Below, one piece after another: positions 8,783-19,081 of a DNA stretch of 64,000 bases. Under the pieces are notes generated by a model that saw only the letters and a list, made by a program, of their open reading frames with translations, was not told the DNA's origin and ran no database searches. Source of the DNA: an uncultured Ruegeria sp. (GTDB taxonomy: Bacteria; Pseudomonadota; Alphaproteobacteria; Rhodobacterales; Rhodobacteraceae). The DNA lies in the NCBI RefSeq assembly GCF_947504215.1, contig NZ_CANNGO010000006.1:1-64000 (forward strand), read 5' to 3'. The translations under genes were made by a program, and so were the position numbers. Each line of letters begins with the position of its first letter. Position 1 is the stretch's first letter.

Positions 8783-9481
8783 TCAGCCAGCCAGTTGATT
8801 GTGCTTACGAGACACGAATTCCTTTGCGGTTTCCACGGCCACGGCAGCATCGCGGCAATAGGCATCAGCTCCGATGGCTTTGCCGAATTCCTCGTTCAAC
8901 GGCGCGCCGCCGACAAGAACAATATAGTCGTCGCGCACGCCTTGTTCGACCAACGTATCAATGACGACTTTCATGTAAGGCATGGTCGTGGTCAGCAGGG
9001 CAGACATGCCCAGAATATCGGGCTGCTCGGTCTCCAGCGCTTCCAGGTAGTTTTCGACCGGGTTGTTGATGCCCAGATCAACCACTTCGAAGCCTGCTCC
9101 TTCCATCATCATCGATACAAGGTTTTTGCCGATGTCGTGAATGTCGCCTTTGACGGTGCCGATTACCATCTTGCCCACACGCGGTGCGCCGGTTTCGGCC
9201 AGCAGCGGCTTCAGGATTGTCATGCCGCCCTTCATGGCGTTGGCGGCCAACAGAACCTCAGGCACGAACAAGATGCCGTCACGGAAGTCGTGGCCAACAA
9301 TCGTCATGCCGCCAACCAGCGCCTTGGTCAGAATGTCGTAAGGGGTCCATCCGCGTTCCAGCAGGATGTTCACGCCTTCCTCAATCTCTTCCTTCAGGCC
9401 ATCATAAAGATCGTCGAACATCTGTTCGACAAGTTCGTCGTCGTTCAGTTCGGACAGGACAATGTCTTCTTCGTCGGACAT
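8783..9481 (-). CDS. MtbC/MttC-like corrinoid protein
   Basis: This 232-residue protein is the cobalamin-binding carrier of a methyltransferase system; it receives a methyl group on cobalt and passes it on. The helical cap domain spans about 10-95 and the Rossmann B12 domain 100-230. The DxHxxG motif is KGDIHDIGKN, with His115 as the axial cobalt ligand, followed by the GMSALLTTT and VGGAPLNEEF motifs of the family. It should pair with an MttB-like methyltransferase; the only one here is 26 kb away at 35787. An AGGGA site precedes the ATG. Its terminator follows immediately, so it is monocistronic here. The substrate is unknown. Confidence 0.93.
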   Translation of the reverse strand: MSDEEDIVLSELNDDELVEQMFDDLYDGLKEEIEEGVNILLERGWTPYDILTKALVGGMTIVGHDFRDGILFVPEVLLAANAMKGGMTILKPLLAETGAPRVGKMVIGTVKGDIHDIGKNLVSMMMEGAGFEVVDLGINNPVENYLEALETEQPDILGMSALLTTTMPYMKVVIDTLVEQGVRDDYIVLVGGAPLNEEFGKAIGADAYCRDAAVAVETAKEFVSRKHNQLAG

Positions 9482-9790
9482 GGGGATTCCCTGAGCTGTT
9501 CGGGCGCGCAGCCCGTGGTGGCATTTGTCCCGTTTTGGCCAAAACGTCGCAGCCTGACTGTGACGATTGCGACCTCGGCGGTTTCGTGACCGACCTATAC
9601 GTTAAAATCTTGGACCACTCGACAGAATTTTCTGCAAGATCATCCTGCATTTGGTTCAGGTTATGACGAACGATACCTTTCACCGGATTTTCCTCCATCG
9701 TGTTTCGATGCCGTCGTTTTTCAAATTGCACTGCCTTGCGAATTAAGCGGCCGCCGCCTATGTTGAGTAAGAACAAAGAGCGAACAAAAA
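9482..9790. other. Divergent gap between corrinoid and radical SAM genes
   Basis: This 309-base gap carries the promoters of both divergent genes. It holds a perfect 16-bp palindrome at 9531-9546 and, on the minus strand, a GTG at 9683 with a GGAGG site eight bases upstream that opens a 93-codon frame running into the corrinoid gene; I do not regard that frame as established. Confidence 0.5.
9531..9546. promoter_or_regulatory. Perfect 16-bp palindrome upstream of corrinoid gene
   Basis: The sequence CGTTTTGGCCAAAACG is a perfect palindrome 50-65 bases before the corrinoid protein start. It is a candidate operator; no regulator gene is nearby. Confidence 0.4.
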
Positions 9791-10861
9791 ATGAGTCATC
9801 CGTCTAGTATCCGTGGTCGCGGCGCAGCATCCAATGCTGTTGGGCGTTTTGAACGCTATACAACGGTTGCGACAGATGATGGGTGGTGTGTGGAAGAAGA
9901 CTTGCCACCGCTACGGACAGAAGTTCGAGACGAAGTGGCGCGCAGCTTGATCACTTACAACCGCTCACCGGATCTGCCGTTCGATCGGTCGATAAATCCC
10001 TATCGCGGGTGCGAGCATGGTTGTGTGTATTGTTTTGCCCGTCCAAGCCACGCCTATCTGGGGATGTCGCCGGGGCTGGACTTTGAAACACGCCTGATCG
10101 CCCGACCCAATGCGCCCGAGGTGTTGCGAAAGGAACTGTCTTCCAAGGGTTATCGGGTTGCACCAATAGCGTTGGGAACCAACACAGACCCTTACCAACC
10201 GGTCGAAAAAACGCGTTTGATCACTAGGGCCTGCCTGGAAGTGCTAAGCGAGTTCAACCACCCGATAGCGATTGTGACCAAAGGCGCGTTGATTGAGAGA
10301 GATCTAGATATTCTGGCAGATATGGCGCACCGAAGCCTAGTGCGCGTTGGCATATCGCTGACTACACTCGACAGCGGTTTGTCGCGGCGGATGGAACCGC
10401 GCGCGCCGTCACCGCAGCGACGTTTGCAGATAATAAGACGATTGACTGAAACGGGTGTGCCAGTGCGCGTCATGACGTCTCCGGTGGTGCCCGGCCTGAC
10501 GGATCATGAGTTGGAGCACCTGTTAGAGGTGGGCAAAGAGGCAGGCGCGGACGTGGCCAGCTGGATCATGCTGCGCTTGCCACGGGAAGTGTCCGAGCTT
10601 TGGCAGGACTGGTTGGCAGAGCATGAGCCAGCGCGGGCTGACAAGGTGATGACCCATCTGCGCGACATGCATGGCGGGCGCGAATACGATCCGCGCTGGG
10701 GTCACAGAATGCGGGGCGAGGGCGAGTATGCCCAGATGATCGGCAAGCGTTTCAAGCTGGCAATCAAACGTTTGGGGCTGGCAACGCAGTCCGAGCCGCT
10801 ACGATGTGATTTGTTTTCGAAACCACCCCAGGCAGGTGATCAACTTAGCCTGTTTGAATAG
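9791..10861 (+). CDS. PA0069-family radical SAM protein
   Basis: This is a 356-residue radical SAM enzyme. The 4Fe-4S cluster motif CEHGCVYC (Cys74, Cys78, Cys81) follows the family-typical INPYRGC sequence. The rest of the TIM-barrel shows ALGTNTDPYQP, VTKGALIERD and the TSPVVPGLTD strand. It matches the PA0069-type family related to SPL-like proteins; its substrate is not established. It is divergent from the corrinoid gene, and a strong terminator follows five bases after the stop. Confidence 0.9.
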   Translation: MSHPSSIRGRGAASNAVGRFERYTTVATDDGWCVEEDLPPLRTEVRDEVARSLITYNRSPDLPFDRSINPYRGCEHGCVYCFARPSHAYLGMSPGLDFETRLIARPNAPEVLRKELSSKGYRVAPIALGTNTDPYQPVEKTRLITRACLEVLSEFNHPIAIVTKGALIERDLDILADMAHRSLVRVGISLTTLDSGLSRRMEPRAPSPQRRLQIIRRLTETGVPVRVMTSPVVPGLTDHELEHLLEVGKEAGADVASWIMLRLPREVSELWQDWLAEHEPARADKVMTHLRDMHGGREYDPRWGHRMRGEGEYAQMIGKRFKLAIKRLGLATQSEPLRCDLFSKPPQAGDQLSLFE

Positions 10862-10865
10862 AAAA

Positions 10866-10891
10866 CGCCCCGGAAGACCGGGGCGCTTTTT
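10866..10891. terminator. Terminator between radical SAM gene and gltA
   Basis: An 8-bp stem CGCCCCGG/CCGGGGCG with an AAGA loop is followed by CTTTTT on the plus strand and by AAAA on its left side, so it may work in both directions between two convergent genes. Confidence 0.85.
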
Positions 10892-10908
10892 CGTTCTATG
10901 CGTTTTAA

Positions 10909-12204
10909 TCAGCGCTTTTCGATGTCGACGTAATCGCGGCTTGTCTCGCCCAGGTATAGCTGGCGCGGACGGCCGATCTTGTTTTGTGGATCCGCAATCA
11001 TCTCTTTCCACTGGCTGACCCAACCGACGGTGCGCGACAGCGCAAAGATCGGTGTGAACATCGAGGTTGGGAAACCCATCGCTTCGAGGATGATGCCCGA
11101 ATAGAAGTCCACATTCGGGAACAGCTTCTTCTCCGCGAAGTAAGGGTCTTCCAAGGCTTGTTTCTCGAGCGCTTTGGCGACCTGCAGTTTCGGGTTGTTC
11201 TCGATACCCAGCAGATCCAGAACCTCATCCGCCGATTGCTTCATCACTGTCGCGCGCGGGTCGAAGTTCTTATAGACACGGTGGCCAAAGCCCATCAGGC
11301 GGAATGGATCACTCTTGTCTTTTGCACGATCAATGTATTCCGGAATGCGATCGACGCTGCCGATTTCTTCCAGCATCTCCAGGCACGCCTGATTGGCGCC
11401 ACCATGGGCCGGCCCCCAAAGACAGGCGATCCCGGCAGCCACACAAGCAAACGGATTTGCCCCAGATGACGAAGCAAGGCGCACAGTCGAAGTCGATGCG
11501 TTCTGTTCATGATCTGCATGCAGGGTAAAAATCCGGTCCATCGCACGGCTCAGGATCGGGTTGACCTCATATTCTTCGGCCGGAACGCTGAAGCACATGC
11601 GCAAGAAGTTTGACGCGTAATCAAGATCGTTGCGCGGATAAACGAAAGGCTGACCGTTGTGGTATTTGTAAGCCCAGGCCGCGATGGTTGGCATCTTGGC
11701 GATCAGGCGGTGCGATGCCACCTCTCGTTGATGCGGATCCGAGATATCGGTTGAATCGTGGTAGAAAGCTGACATCGCGCCAACGACACCGACCATGATC
11801 GCCATTGGATGCGCATCCCGACGGAACCCGCGATAGAAATACTGCATCTGCTCGTGCAGCATTGTGTGGCGCGTAATGGTGGTTTCAAACGTCTCGAGCA
11901 CTTTTGCATCCGGCAGCTCTCCGTATAGCAGCAGGTAGCAAACCTCGAGGAAATGGGATTTCGCAGCAAGCTGTTCAATCGGGTAGCCGCGGTGCAGCAG
12001 CTCGCCTTTGTCGCCGTCAATATAGGTTATGGTGCTGTCACAGCTGGCGGTCGAGGTGAATCCGGGGTCATACGTGAATACCCCTGCCTGGCCGTACAGC
12101 TTGCGGATGTCGACAACATCAGGCCCGGCGGTCGGCGAATGAACCGGCAACTCATACTCTTTACCATGAACGGTCAAAGTGGCTGTTTTATTGCTTTCAG
12201 TCAT
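10909..12204 (-). CDS. gltA: Citrate synthase
   Basis: Citrate synthase condenses acetyl-CoA and oxaloacetate as entry to the TCA cycle. The 431-residue protein is the Gram-negative hexameric type (N-terminal domain with [10 protein letters not shown]). Active-site pieces include [26 protein letters not shown] and [13 protein letters not shown] with catalytic His residues. The start chosen is the ATG at 12204 with an AAGGGA ribosome site seven bases upstream; a longer frame exists seven codons earlier. It is downstream of gltX on the same strand (121-base gap). Confidence 0.97.
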   Translation of the reverse strand: MTESNKTATLTVHGKEYELPVHSPTAGPDVVDIRKLYGQAGVFTYDPGFTSTASCDSTITYIDGDKGELLHRGYPIEQLAAKSHFLEVCYLLLYGELPDAKVLETFETTITRHTMLHEQMQYFYRGFRRDAHPMAIMVGVVGAMSAFYHDSTDISDPHQREVASHRLIAKMPTIAAWAYKYHNGQPFVYPRNDLDYASNFLRMCFSVPAEEYEVNPILSRAMDRIFTLHADHEQNASTSTVRLASSSGANPFACVAAGIACLWGPAHGGANQACLEMLEEIGSVDRIPEYIDRAKDKSDPFRLMGFGHRVYKNFDPRATVMKQSADEVLDLLGIENNPKLQVAKALEKQALEDPYFAEKKLFPNVDFYSGIILEAMGFPTSMFTPIFALSRTVGWVSQWKEMIADPQNKIGRPRQLYLGETSRDYVDIEKR

Positions 12205-12325
12205 GGTTGTCCCTTCTTCATTCATGCGCAGGTCAAGACGCCGTCTGACCTTGCGGGCAACGGCTGCGCGCAGGGGCGCAGTCCGGGTGTTAGCAGTGCA
12301 GCGTTACCCGATTATGAAGCTTGGG

Positions 12326-13726
12326 CTACTTCGCTGCTTCTGAAAGTCGCGCCAGGGTTTCATCTCGTCCCAGCACAAGCATCATGTCAAAGACCGAAGG
12401 TGTTACCGCCCGGCCTGCCAATGCAGCCCGAAGTGGGCCCGCCAGCTTACCGAACTTGAGCTCCCTTGCCTCGGCAAAGGAATTCAGAGCCTCCTCCAGC
12501 TCGTTCCGGCTCCAGCTAGCATTTTGCAGATGCGGCGTCAATTCTTCCAGTATACCATCGGATACAGAATTCAGAGCCTTTCCCGCTTTTTCATCCTGAG
12601 TGATAGGGCGTTCGGTCAGTACAAAATGCGCTTTTTCAAGGAGTTCGGGGAAAGTTCTGGCCCGATCTTTGAGGCAATACATCGCACGTTCCAGATCACC
12701 GGATTGTGTCTGCGTGAGCGAAGGAAGGTCGGCTGCGGCCAGGTAATCTTCTATCTCATGCCGCAATGCAGCATCGTCAGACAATGCGATATGCTGTCCA
12801 CACAGGTTTTCCAGCTTTTTCAGGTCGAAACGAGCAGGGCTTTTGCCGATTCCATTCAGATCGAACCAGTCTTTGGCCTGTTCATCGGTGAAAAATTCAT
12901 CGTCCCCGTGGCTCCAGCCCAGACGAGCTAGATAGTTGCGCATACCGGCAGCGGGGTAGCCCATGGCCTGGTATTCCTGCGCCCCTAGCGCGCCGTGACG
13001 TTTGCTGAGCTTTTTGCCGTCTGGGCCGTGAATGAGCGGAATATGGGCCCAGACCGGCACATTCCACCCCATGGCCTCGTAGATCATCATCTGGCGCGCG
13101 GCATTGTTCAGGTGATCGTCACCGCGGATCACATGGGTCACACCCATATCGTGGTCGTCCACGACCACAGCCAACATGTAGACGGGCGTGCCGTCAGATC
13201 GCAGCAGGATCATGTCGTCCAACTGATCATTTTCGATGGTGACATCACCCTGAACCTGATCCCTGATCACCGTCGCACCGACCTGAGGCGCTTTGATGCG
13301 AATGGCAAAGGGCGTATCCGGATGCGTCGCCGGGTCAGCCTCTCGCCAAGGGCTGCGGAACAGTGTTGACTTCCCCTCGGCCCGGGCCTGTTCACGGAAT
13401 ACGGCAATCTCTTCCTGGGTCGAGAAACACTTATACGCTTTGCCTTCGGCCAGCAGTTGATGCGCAACTTCGGCATGGCGGGATGCGCCATCGAATTGAG
13501 AGATAACATCGCCATCGTGATCCAACCCGAGCCACGCCATACCTTGCAGAATGGCCGCCGTGGCTTCGGGGGTCGAACGCTCGCGGTCAGTGTCCTCAAT
13601 CCGCAGCAGGAATTGACCGCCGCGGCCGCGCGCATAAAGCCAATTGAACAGCGCCGTGCGCGCGCCACCGATGTGCAAAAATCCGGTGGGCGAGGGGGCA
13701 AAACGGGTGACGACCTGATCGGACAT
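12326..13726 (-). CDS. gltX: Glutamyl-tRNA synthetase
   Basis: GltX charges tRNA-Glu. The 466-residue class I synthetase begins [15 protein letters not shown] with the HIGH-type motif HIGG at 18-21 and the KMSKS-type motif KKLSKRHG near the middle. The discriminating length is normal. The start was taken at the family-conserved MSDQ methionine, 12 codons into the open frame. It is head to head with comEC, 78 bases apart. Confidence 0.96.
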   Translation of the reverse strand: MSDQVVTRFAPSPTGFLHIGGARTALFNWLYARGRGGQFLLRIEDTDRERSTPEATAAILQGMAWLGLDHDGDVISQFDGASRHAEVAHQLLAEGKAYKCFSTQEEIAVFREQARAEGKSTLFRSPWREADPATHPDTPFAIRIKAPQVGATVIRDQVQGDVTIENDQLDDMILLRSDGTPVYMLAVVVDDHDMGVTHVIRGDDHLNNAARQMMIYEAMGWNVPVWAHIPLIHGPDGKKLSKRHGALGAQEYQAMGYPAAGMRNYLARLGWSHGDDEFFTDEQAKDWFDLNGIGKSPARFDLKKLENLCGQHIALSDDAALRHEIEDYLAAADLPSLTQTQSGDLERAMYCLKDRARTFPELLEKAHFVLTERPITQDEKAGKALNSVSDGILEELTPHLQNASWSRNELEEALNSFAEARELKFGKLAGPLRAALAGRAVTPSVFDMMLVLGRDETLARLSEAAK

Positions 13727-13804
13727 TTTGTTGATTAACCTTTTGGTAACCGCGAAGGGCATAGTTTGGCGACTGTCTAACGAGCCCGAAGGACGGGGGC
13801 AACC

Positions 13805-15856
13805 ATGCGTGTTCTTGCACGGGCCGAGGCTGCGCTGCTGAACCAGACCGGGTATTTGTTTCCCTGGTCTCCGGTATGCCTGGCCATCGGTATCGGCCTC
13901 TACTTCGGATTACGGTTCGAGCCTGAGTGGCCGATCTATGTCGGTCTGGGCGGCGCGGTTTTGGCTCTGCTTGGCCTAAGCCGTGCGCCGTTGCCCGGTT
14001 GGGGCCCGTTAGCAATCGGGGGGGCGCTGGTCGCCGTTGGTTTCATACTGGCGGGCGCGCGCGCCCACATGGTGGCAGAACCGGTTCTGTCGTGGCGGTA
14101 CTATGGCCCGGTCGAGGGGCGGGTCGTTGCCATGGACCGTTCTGCCTCGGATGCGCTGCGTCTGACGCTGGACCAGGTGCGCTTAGGGGACGTACCAGCG
14201 GGCCGCCGTCCGCAGCGCATCCGAATTTCCGTCCACGGTGACGCGGTCCCGATCGCGCCCGGGCAACGGATTATGACAACGGCACACTTGTCGCCCCCGC
14301 AGGGCCCGGTTGAGCCCGGCGGTTTCGACTTTCGGCGTCACGCGTGGTTTCAACGCCTTGGTGCGGTTGGGTATACGCGGGTACCGATCTTGACAATCGC
14401 GCCTCCTGGCGAAGGGGTTGGTGGAGTTCATATCACCGCCTGGCGGATGGCGATTTCTCAGCGCGTTCGCACGGTTCTTCCGGGTGAAGTCGGGGGCTTC
14501 GCAGCGGCCGTCACCACAGGCGATCGCAGCGGCATGGGGCAGGCGACGCTGGATGGTTTAAGGGCATCGAACCTGGCGCATTTGTTGGCGATTTCTGGTC
14601 TGCATATGGGGTTGCTGACTGGGTTTGTCTTTGTGTCCTGCCGAATCGGCCTGTCGGCTGTCCCATCGCTGGCCTTGCGGATGCCGGTTCGCAAAGTGGC
14701 AGCAGCTTGTGCGATGGTTGCGGCGGTCATCTATCTGATGTTGTCAGGCGGCAACGTTGCGACAGAGCGTGCCTTTGTCATGGTCAGCGTCATGTTCGGT
14801 GCGGTGTTGATCGACCGGCGCGCCATTTCACTGCGCGCAGTGGCTGTCGCCGCCCTGATCGTGTTGGTTCTGCGCCCCGAGTCTTTGCTTAGCCCCGGAT
14901 TCCAGATGTCTTTCGCGGCCACCACTGCATTAGTGGCCGTGTTTGGTATGCTGCGCGACTTTAGGTCTGTATCCGTTCCAAACTGGCTGAAACCGGTGAT
15001 CGGGGTAGTGTTGTCCTCGGCCATTGCAGGTCTGGCCACAGCTCCGATCGGTGCGGCACATTTCAATACGATGTCCCACTATGGGCTACCGGCGAACCTT
15101 TTATCGGTTCCCGTCATGGGCATGATCGTGGTTCCGTCGGCGGTTGTTGCCGCGTTGCTGGCACCCATTGGTTTGGAAGCGGTCGCATTGAACGTCATGG
15201 GTATCGGCTTGCGCTGGATCCTAAGCGTTTCCAAGTGGGTTTCGGGATTGGATGGCGCGCAAGGACATGTTGTTAGCCCGCCAGCGTTTGTACTGCCTCT
15301 CATCGCATTGGGAGCGTTGTGGCTGGCCTTGTGGCAGGGACGGGCAAGATGGGGCGGCATTGCGCCAATAGCGATCGCCTTTCTGTTATGGAACCCAGGG
15401 CACCGGCCAGACATTCTGATTGCTGAATCCGGAGGTTTGGTGGGGGTAATGACAGAACACGGCCGGGCCTTGAGCAAAGAAAAAGGCAGCGGTTTTGTGG
15501 CAGGGGTCTGGTTGGAAAACGATGGCGACGGGGTGGACCAGATCCAGGCGGCGCTGAGGTGGCCCGAAGAAGCAGGCAAAATCCGACGTTTCACATTGTA
15601 CGACAAAGAGGTCGTTCACCTAACCGGCAAACGGGCTGCACAGGGCTTTGATGAATGCCACGACAACCAGATCATCATCTCGGCAGTCGCGCTTGATCTT
15701 AAGGGGAACTGCGGACTGTATGATCCGGACCGATTGCTCAGAACTGGTAGTCTGTCGTTCTCGGATGGGAAACTGACCACCAGCGCAGCTGAGACAGGTC
15801 ATCGGTTGTGGTCCCCGAAAAGCCCCGGGAACCTTCTGTTGCAAAAGGATCAATAG
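13805..15856 (+). CDS. comEC: ComEC/Rec2-family DNA uptake channel protein
   Basis: ComEC forms the inner-membrane channel for single-stranded DNA in natural transformation. The 683-residue protein has N-terminal membrane segments, an OB-like periplasmic region with [11 protein letters not shown], and the Competence domain with the signature [14 protein letters not shown] followed by about eight further membrane segments. The C-terminal soluble part (about 520-683) occupies the place of the usual metallo-beta-lactamase domain, but no HxHxDH motif is visible, so nuclease activity there is doubtful. It is convergent with lexA, overlapping it by seven bases. Confidence 0.92.
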   Translation: MRVLARAEAALLNQTGYLFPWSPVCLAIGIGLYFGLRFEPEWPIYVGLGGAVLALLGLSRAPLPGWGPLAIGGALVAVGFILAGARAHMVAEPVLSWRYYGPVEGRVVAMDRSASDALRLTLDQVRLGDVPAGRRPQRIRISVHGDAVPIAPGQRIMTTAHLSPPQGPVEPGGFDFRRHAWFQRLGAVGYTRVPILTIAPPGEGVGGVHITAWRMAISQRVRTVLPGEVGGFAAAVTTGDRSGMGQATLDGLRASNLAHLLAISGLHMGLLTGFVFVSCRIGLSAVPSLALRMPVRKVAAACAMVAAVIYLMLSGGNVATERAFVMVSVMFGAVLIDRRAISLRAVAVAALIVLVLRPESLLSPGFQMSFAATTALVAVFGMLRDFRSVSVPNWLKPVIGVVLSSAIAGLATAPIGAAHFNTMSHYGLPANLLSVPVMGMIVVPSAVVAALLAPIGLEAVALNVMGIGLRWILSVSKWVSGLDGAQGHVVSPPAFVLPLIALGALWLALWQGRARWGGIAPIAIAFLLWNPGHRPDILIAESGGLVGVMTEHGRALSKEKGSGFVAGVWLENDGDGVDQIQAALRWPEEAGKIRRFTLYDKEVVHLTGKRAAQGFDECHDNQIIISAVALDLKGNCGLYDPDRLLRTGSLSFSDGKLTTSAAETGHRLWSPKSPGNLLLQKDQ

Positions 15857-16548
15857 GTTCGGATCAGACCGACCAAACGCCCCTGAACCTTCACCTTGTC
15901 TTCGGGAAGAACACGGGTCTCATAGGCCGGGTTCGCAGCTTCCAGTGCAATAGCCTGACCGCGGCGGAAAAAGCGTTTCAGCGTGGCTTCCTGATCTTCG
16001 ACCAAAGCCACGACGATATCGCCGTTATCCGCAACCGCAGATTCTCGGATGACAACCACATCTCCGTCATTGATCCCGGCGTCGATCATCGAGTCGCCGC
16101 GAACCTCTAGCGCATAGTGGTGACCCTGGCCCGAAACCATTGGCCCGGGAACGGCAACCTTGTGCGACACATGGCTTATCGCCTCAATGGGAACACCGGC
16201 GGCGATCCGGCCCATAACGGGCAATTCCAGCGCATCAACCGAGACGGGCTCGAAATTGGCCGGACGTGGGCTGGACGGCTTGTCACCTTCAATCACGCGC
16301 GGGTTAAACCCGACTGTGGGTTCGCCGCCGAGGCTTTCGGGCAGCTTCACAATCTCGATGGCCCGCGCGCGGTGGGCAAGGCGCCGGATAAAGCCGCGTT
16401 CTTCCAGCGCTGTGATCAATCGGTGGATGCCGGATTTCGATCGCAAGTCCAGAGCGGCTTTCATTTCGTCAAAACTGGGCGGAACACCGTCCGCCTGCAC
16501 GCGTCTGTGGATGAACTCCAACAAATCCAATTGCTTCTTGGTCAGCAT
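15850..16548 (-). CDS. lexA: LexA SOS repressor
   Basis: LexA represses DNA-damage genes and cleaves itself when RecA is activated. The 232-residue protein has the N-terminal winged helix ([12 protein letters not shown], helix-turn-helix to about 65), a linker, the Ala117-Gly118 cleavage site in GRIAAGVP, catalytic Ser153 (GDSM) and Lys191 (EATLKRF). A GAGG ribosome site precedes the ATG. Its promoter carries a GTTC-N7-GTTC box, the alphaproteobacterial LexA site, indicating autoregulation. It lies downstream of moeA on the same strand, with its own promoter. Confidence 0.97.
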   Translation of the reverse strand: MLTKKQLDLLEFIHRRVQADGVPPSFDEMKAALDLRSKSGIHRLITALEERGFIRRLAHRARAIEIVKLPESLGGEPTVGFNPRVIEGDKPSSPRPANFEPVSVDALELPVMGRIAAGVPIEAISHVSHKVAVPGPMVSGQGHHYALEVRGDSMIDAGINDGDVVVIRESAVADNGDIVVALVEDQEATLKRFFRRGQAIALEAANPAYETRVLPEDKVKVQGRLVGLIRTY

Positions 16549-16581
16549 CGCTCACACCTCGTCGCTCATGCGTTTTCTTTT

Positions 16582-16610
16582 GTTCTACGCATGTTCACGT
16601 TTTGTGTCAA
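16582..16610 (-). promoter_or_regulatory. lexA promoter with SOS box
   Basis: On the minus strand a perfect -35 TTGACA, a 17-base spacer and a -10 TAGAAC lie 34-62 bases before the lexA start. A LexA box GTTC-N7-GTTC (plus-strand positions 16582-16596) covers the -10 and half of the spacer, so bound LexA would block RNA polymerase. The box matches the known alphaproteobacterial consensus exactly. Confidence 0.88.
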
Positions 16611-16626
16611 CCGGATTGCGGCAATA

Positions 16627-17799
16627 CTAGATTGGCAGATATCTCACCGTATCGCCAATTTGCAGTGCCGGATCCTGCGGGGGGCGAACCAAAAGAGCGT
16701 TGGCCTGCGCCAAAACACTCAGCAGGGAACTGTCCTGATCTGCGCAGGCGCGAATGCCGTTTTGATCCACAATCGCCCGCATGTAATGCTCTCGCGGACC
16801 ATTGGCGTCGAGGCACTCCAACAGGGTTGTATGCTGAAACGGGGGGACGGTCTGTTCCAGGCCCAGCATGCGCCGCACCATCGGGGCCAGGAACAAATAG
16901 CCGCATACCATGGCGCTGACAGGGTTTCCGGGCAAGCCAACCATTGCCGCATCCCCCATACGCCCGGCCATCAAAGGTTTGCCAGGGCGCATCCGGATTT
17001 TGTAGAATGATCGCTCCATCCCTAGGGATTGAGAGACGTCGGACACCAGATCGTAGTCCCCGACAGAAGCGCCGCCGATCGTGACGACCAGATCCGCGCC
17101 CTTTGCCATATCAAAGGAAATCTCAAGCGAAGACACCGTGTCCTGCGCTATGGGTAAGACCCGAACATGGGCGCCAAGCCCTTCAAGCATCGCCTTGAGG
17201 CCAAATGTATTCGACGCGATGATCTGATCGGGGCCGGGCGTTTCACCCGGCATGACAAGTTCATTTCCGGTTGAGATCAGGGCAATTTCAGGCTTTTGCG
17301 CGACAGGAACCTTGGGGACGTTCATCGCTGCCATCAACGCGACATCTTCTGCGCGGAGCAAACGCGGGGCCGTGATGGTGGTCCCTTTGGTGAAATCTAC
17401 ACCTGTTGGACGAATATTGGTCTTTGACCCGGGCGTGTCGCTGACGGTAATCAAGTCGCCGCGCCGGTCCACATCTTCTTGAATAATAACGAAATCTGCG
17501 CCTTCGGGAACCGGCGCGCCAGTAAATATGCGAACGGCCTGACCGGGCCCAACCGCACCTTCAAATCGTTGCCCTGCTGCCGCTTCGCCAATGACTTTGA
17601 ACATGGCGTGCCGTTCAACTTCGGTTGCCTGAACCGCGTAGCCATCCATGGACGAGGCTGCAAATGGTGGCTGATCCCGGGTCGCAGCTACGTCCTGTGC
17701 CAGAACGCGCCCCGCAGATTGAGCCAGATGAACCTGTTCCACAGGTAGGGGCGCGACCAGATCAAACAGCAGCGCGCGGGCGTCTTCGACGGTAATCAT
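16627..17799 (-). CDS. moeA: Molybdopterin molybdenumtransferase MoeA
   Basis: MoeA inserts molybdate into adenylylated molybdopterin, the last step of molybdenum cofactor synthesis. The 390-residue protein shows the N-terminal SMDGYAV motif, GTEV-like STGNELV, the [11 protein letters not shown] loop, [10 protein letters not shown] and [11 protein letters not shown]. It overlaps the moaC stop by four bases, so it is part of the trpGDC-moaC-moeA operon. lexA follows after 78 bases with its own promoter. Confidence 0.96.
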   Translation of the reverse strand: MITVEDARALLFDLVAPLPVEQVHLAQSAGRVLAQDVAATRDQPPFAASSMDGYAVQATEVERHAMFKVIGEAAAGQRFEGAVGPGQAVRIFTGAPVPEGADFVIIQEDVDRRGDLITVSDTPGSKTNIRPTGVDFTKGTTITAPRLLRAEDVALMAAMNVPKVPVAQKPEIALISTGNELVMPGETPGPDQIIASNTFGLKAMLEGLGAHVRVLPIAQDTVSSLEISFDMAKGADLVVTIGGASVGDYDLVSDVSQSLGMERSFYKIRMRPGKPLMAGRMGDAAMVGLPGNPVSAMVCGYLFLAPMVRRMLGLEQTVPPFQHTTLLECLDANGPREHYMRAIVDQNGIRACADQDSSLLSVLAQANALLVRPPQDPALQIGDTVRYLPI

Positions 17800-18272
17800 T
17801 CTGCCTCGTAACGCCCTGACTTCCCGCCATCTTTCAGGAGTACACGAATACCGCAGATCTCCATCGCCTTGTCGACAGCCTTCGTCATATCATAAACGGT
17901 CAGAGCCGCGGTCGACACAGCGGTCAGGGCTTCCATTTCGACACCGGTTTGCCCGGAGGTCTTGACGGTGGCTTCGATCTGCACACCGGGAAGGTCTGGA
18001 TCCAATGTCAGTTCCACGGCGACTTTGGTGATGGGCAAGGGATGACAAAGCGGGATCAGATCGGGCGTTTTTTTGGCCCCCATGATCCCGGCCAGACGTG
18101 CGATTCCTAGAACATCGCCCTTCTTGGCGCGACCTTCTGAAATGATATCAAAAGCTTCCGTGGCCATCTTGATGTACCCGGCAGCGATCGCGACCCGATC
18201 TGTGACAGTTTTGTCCGAGACATCCACCATATGCGCCTGACCTTGCGCGTCGAAATGGGTAAGTGGCATCAC
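17796..18272 (-). CDS. moaC: Cyclic pyranopterin monophosphate synthase MoaC
   Basis: MoaC makes cyclic pyranopterin monophosphate from the MoaA product. The 158-residue length is typical. It begins [17 protein letters not shown] and contains [21 protein letters not shown] and the C-terminal GGKSG block around the active-site lysine. It overlaps trpC upstream and moeA downstream by four bases each. Confidence 0.97.
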   Translation of the reverse strand: MMPLTHFDAQGQAHMVDVSDKTVTDRVAIAAGYIKMATEAFDIISEGRAKKGDVLGIARLAGIMGAKKTPDLIPLCHPLPITKVAVELTLDPDLPGVQIEATVKTSGQTGVEMEALTAVSTAALTVYDMTKAVDKAMEICGIRVLLKDGGKSGRYEAE

Positions 18273-19081
18273 ATCACTCCGGGGATCAGCGGGTTAGCCA
18301 ACAAATGACGTGTGGCCGTCGCCACATCGTCCTGCCGCATCAGGCTCTCTCCGATAAGGAAGCACCGCGCACCGTAACGGGCGATATCGGATAGATCCTC
18401 GGGTGTGTTCAACCCGCTTTCGCAGATGATTGTCCGGTCTGCCGGCACCAGTTTCGACAACCGCCGTGTTGTATCAAGGCTGGTTTCGAAGGTCTTGAGA
18501 TTGCGGTTATTTATTCCAATCAGGGGACTTTTCAGATTTGCAGCGCGTTCCAATTCCGCTTCATCATGGACCTCGATCAGAACGTCCATTTCCCAGTCGA
18601 ACGCGGTCTGTTCCAACTCGGCGGCTTGTTCATCTTCAACCGAGGCCATGATGATCAGGATACAATCCGCCTCCAAAGCGCGGGCTTCGACGACCTGATA
18701 GGGGTCGTACATGAAATCCTTGCGCAACGCAGGCAAGGACGTCGCCGCACGCGCTTGAGTCAGATAATCCTTAGCGCCTTGGAAACTAGGCGTGTCGGTC
18801 AGCACAGACAGGCAAGTCGCGCCGCCATCTTCATAGGCTTTGGCCAAAGCCGGAGGATCAAAGTCAGGGCGGATCAACCCTTTGGATGGGCTGGCCTTTT
18901 TGACCTCGGCGATCAGTCCATAGCCTTGGCGGGAGGCGGTTTGTAAAGCTTCCGCAAAACCGCGCACTTCGGATGCGTTTTTTGCTTCGCTTTCAAGTTG
19001 TTCTAGGGACTTGCTCGCCTTATCCGCAGCTACTTCTTCCAGTTTATACGCTTTGATTTTGTCCAGTACGGTTTCGGTCAT
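18269..19081 (-). CDS. trpC: Indole-3-glycerol phosphate synthase
   Basis: TrpC closes the indole ring of CdRP to form indole-3-glycerol phosphate. The 270-residue TIM barrel has [12 protein letters not shown], catalytic Lys in [27 protein letters not shown], and [11 protein letters not shown]. It is fused to nothing (no TrpF), overlapping trpD and moaC by four bases each, and so translationally coupled. Confidence 0.97.
   Translation of the reverse strand: MTETVLDKIKAYKLEEVAADKASKSLEQLESEAKNASEVRGFAEALQTASRQGYGLIAEVKKASPSKGLIRPDFDPPALAKAYEDGGATCLSVLTDTPSFQGAKDYLTQARAATSLPALRKDFMYDPYQVVEARALEADCILIIMASVEDEQAAELEQTAFDWEMDVLIEVHDEAELERAANLKSPLIGINNRNLKTFETSLDTTRRLSKLVPADRTIICESGLNTPEDLSDIARYGARCFLIGESLMRQDDVATATRHLLANPLIPGVM

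Noticed and set aside
16117..17010. Long plus-strand frame of 297 codons over lexA and moeA
   Set aside because: It is antisense to two well-supported genes and has no recognisable motif; high GC makes such frames common.
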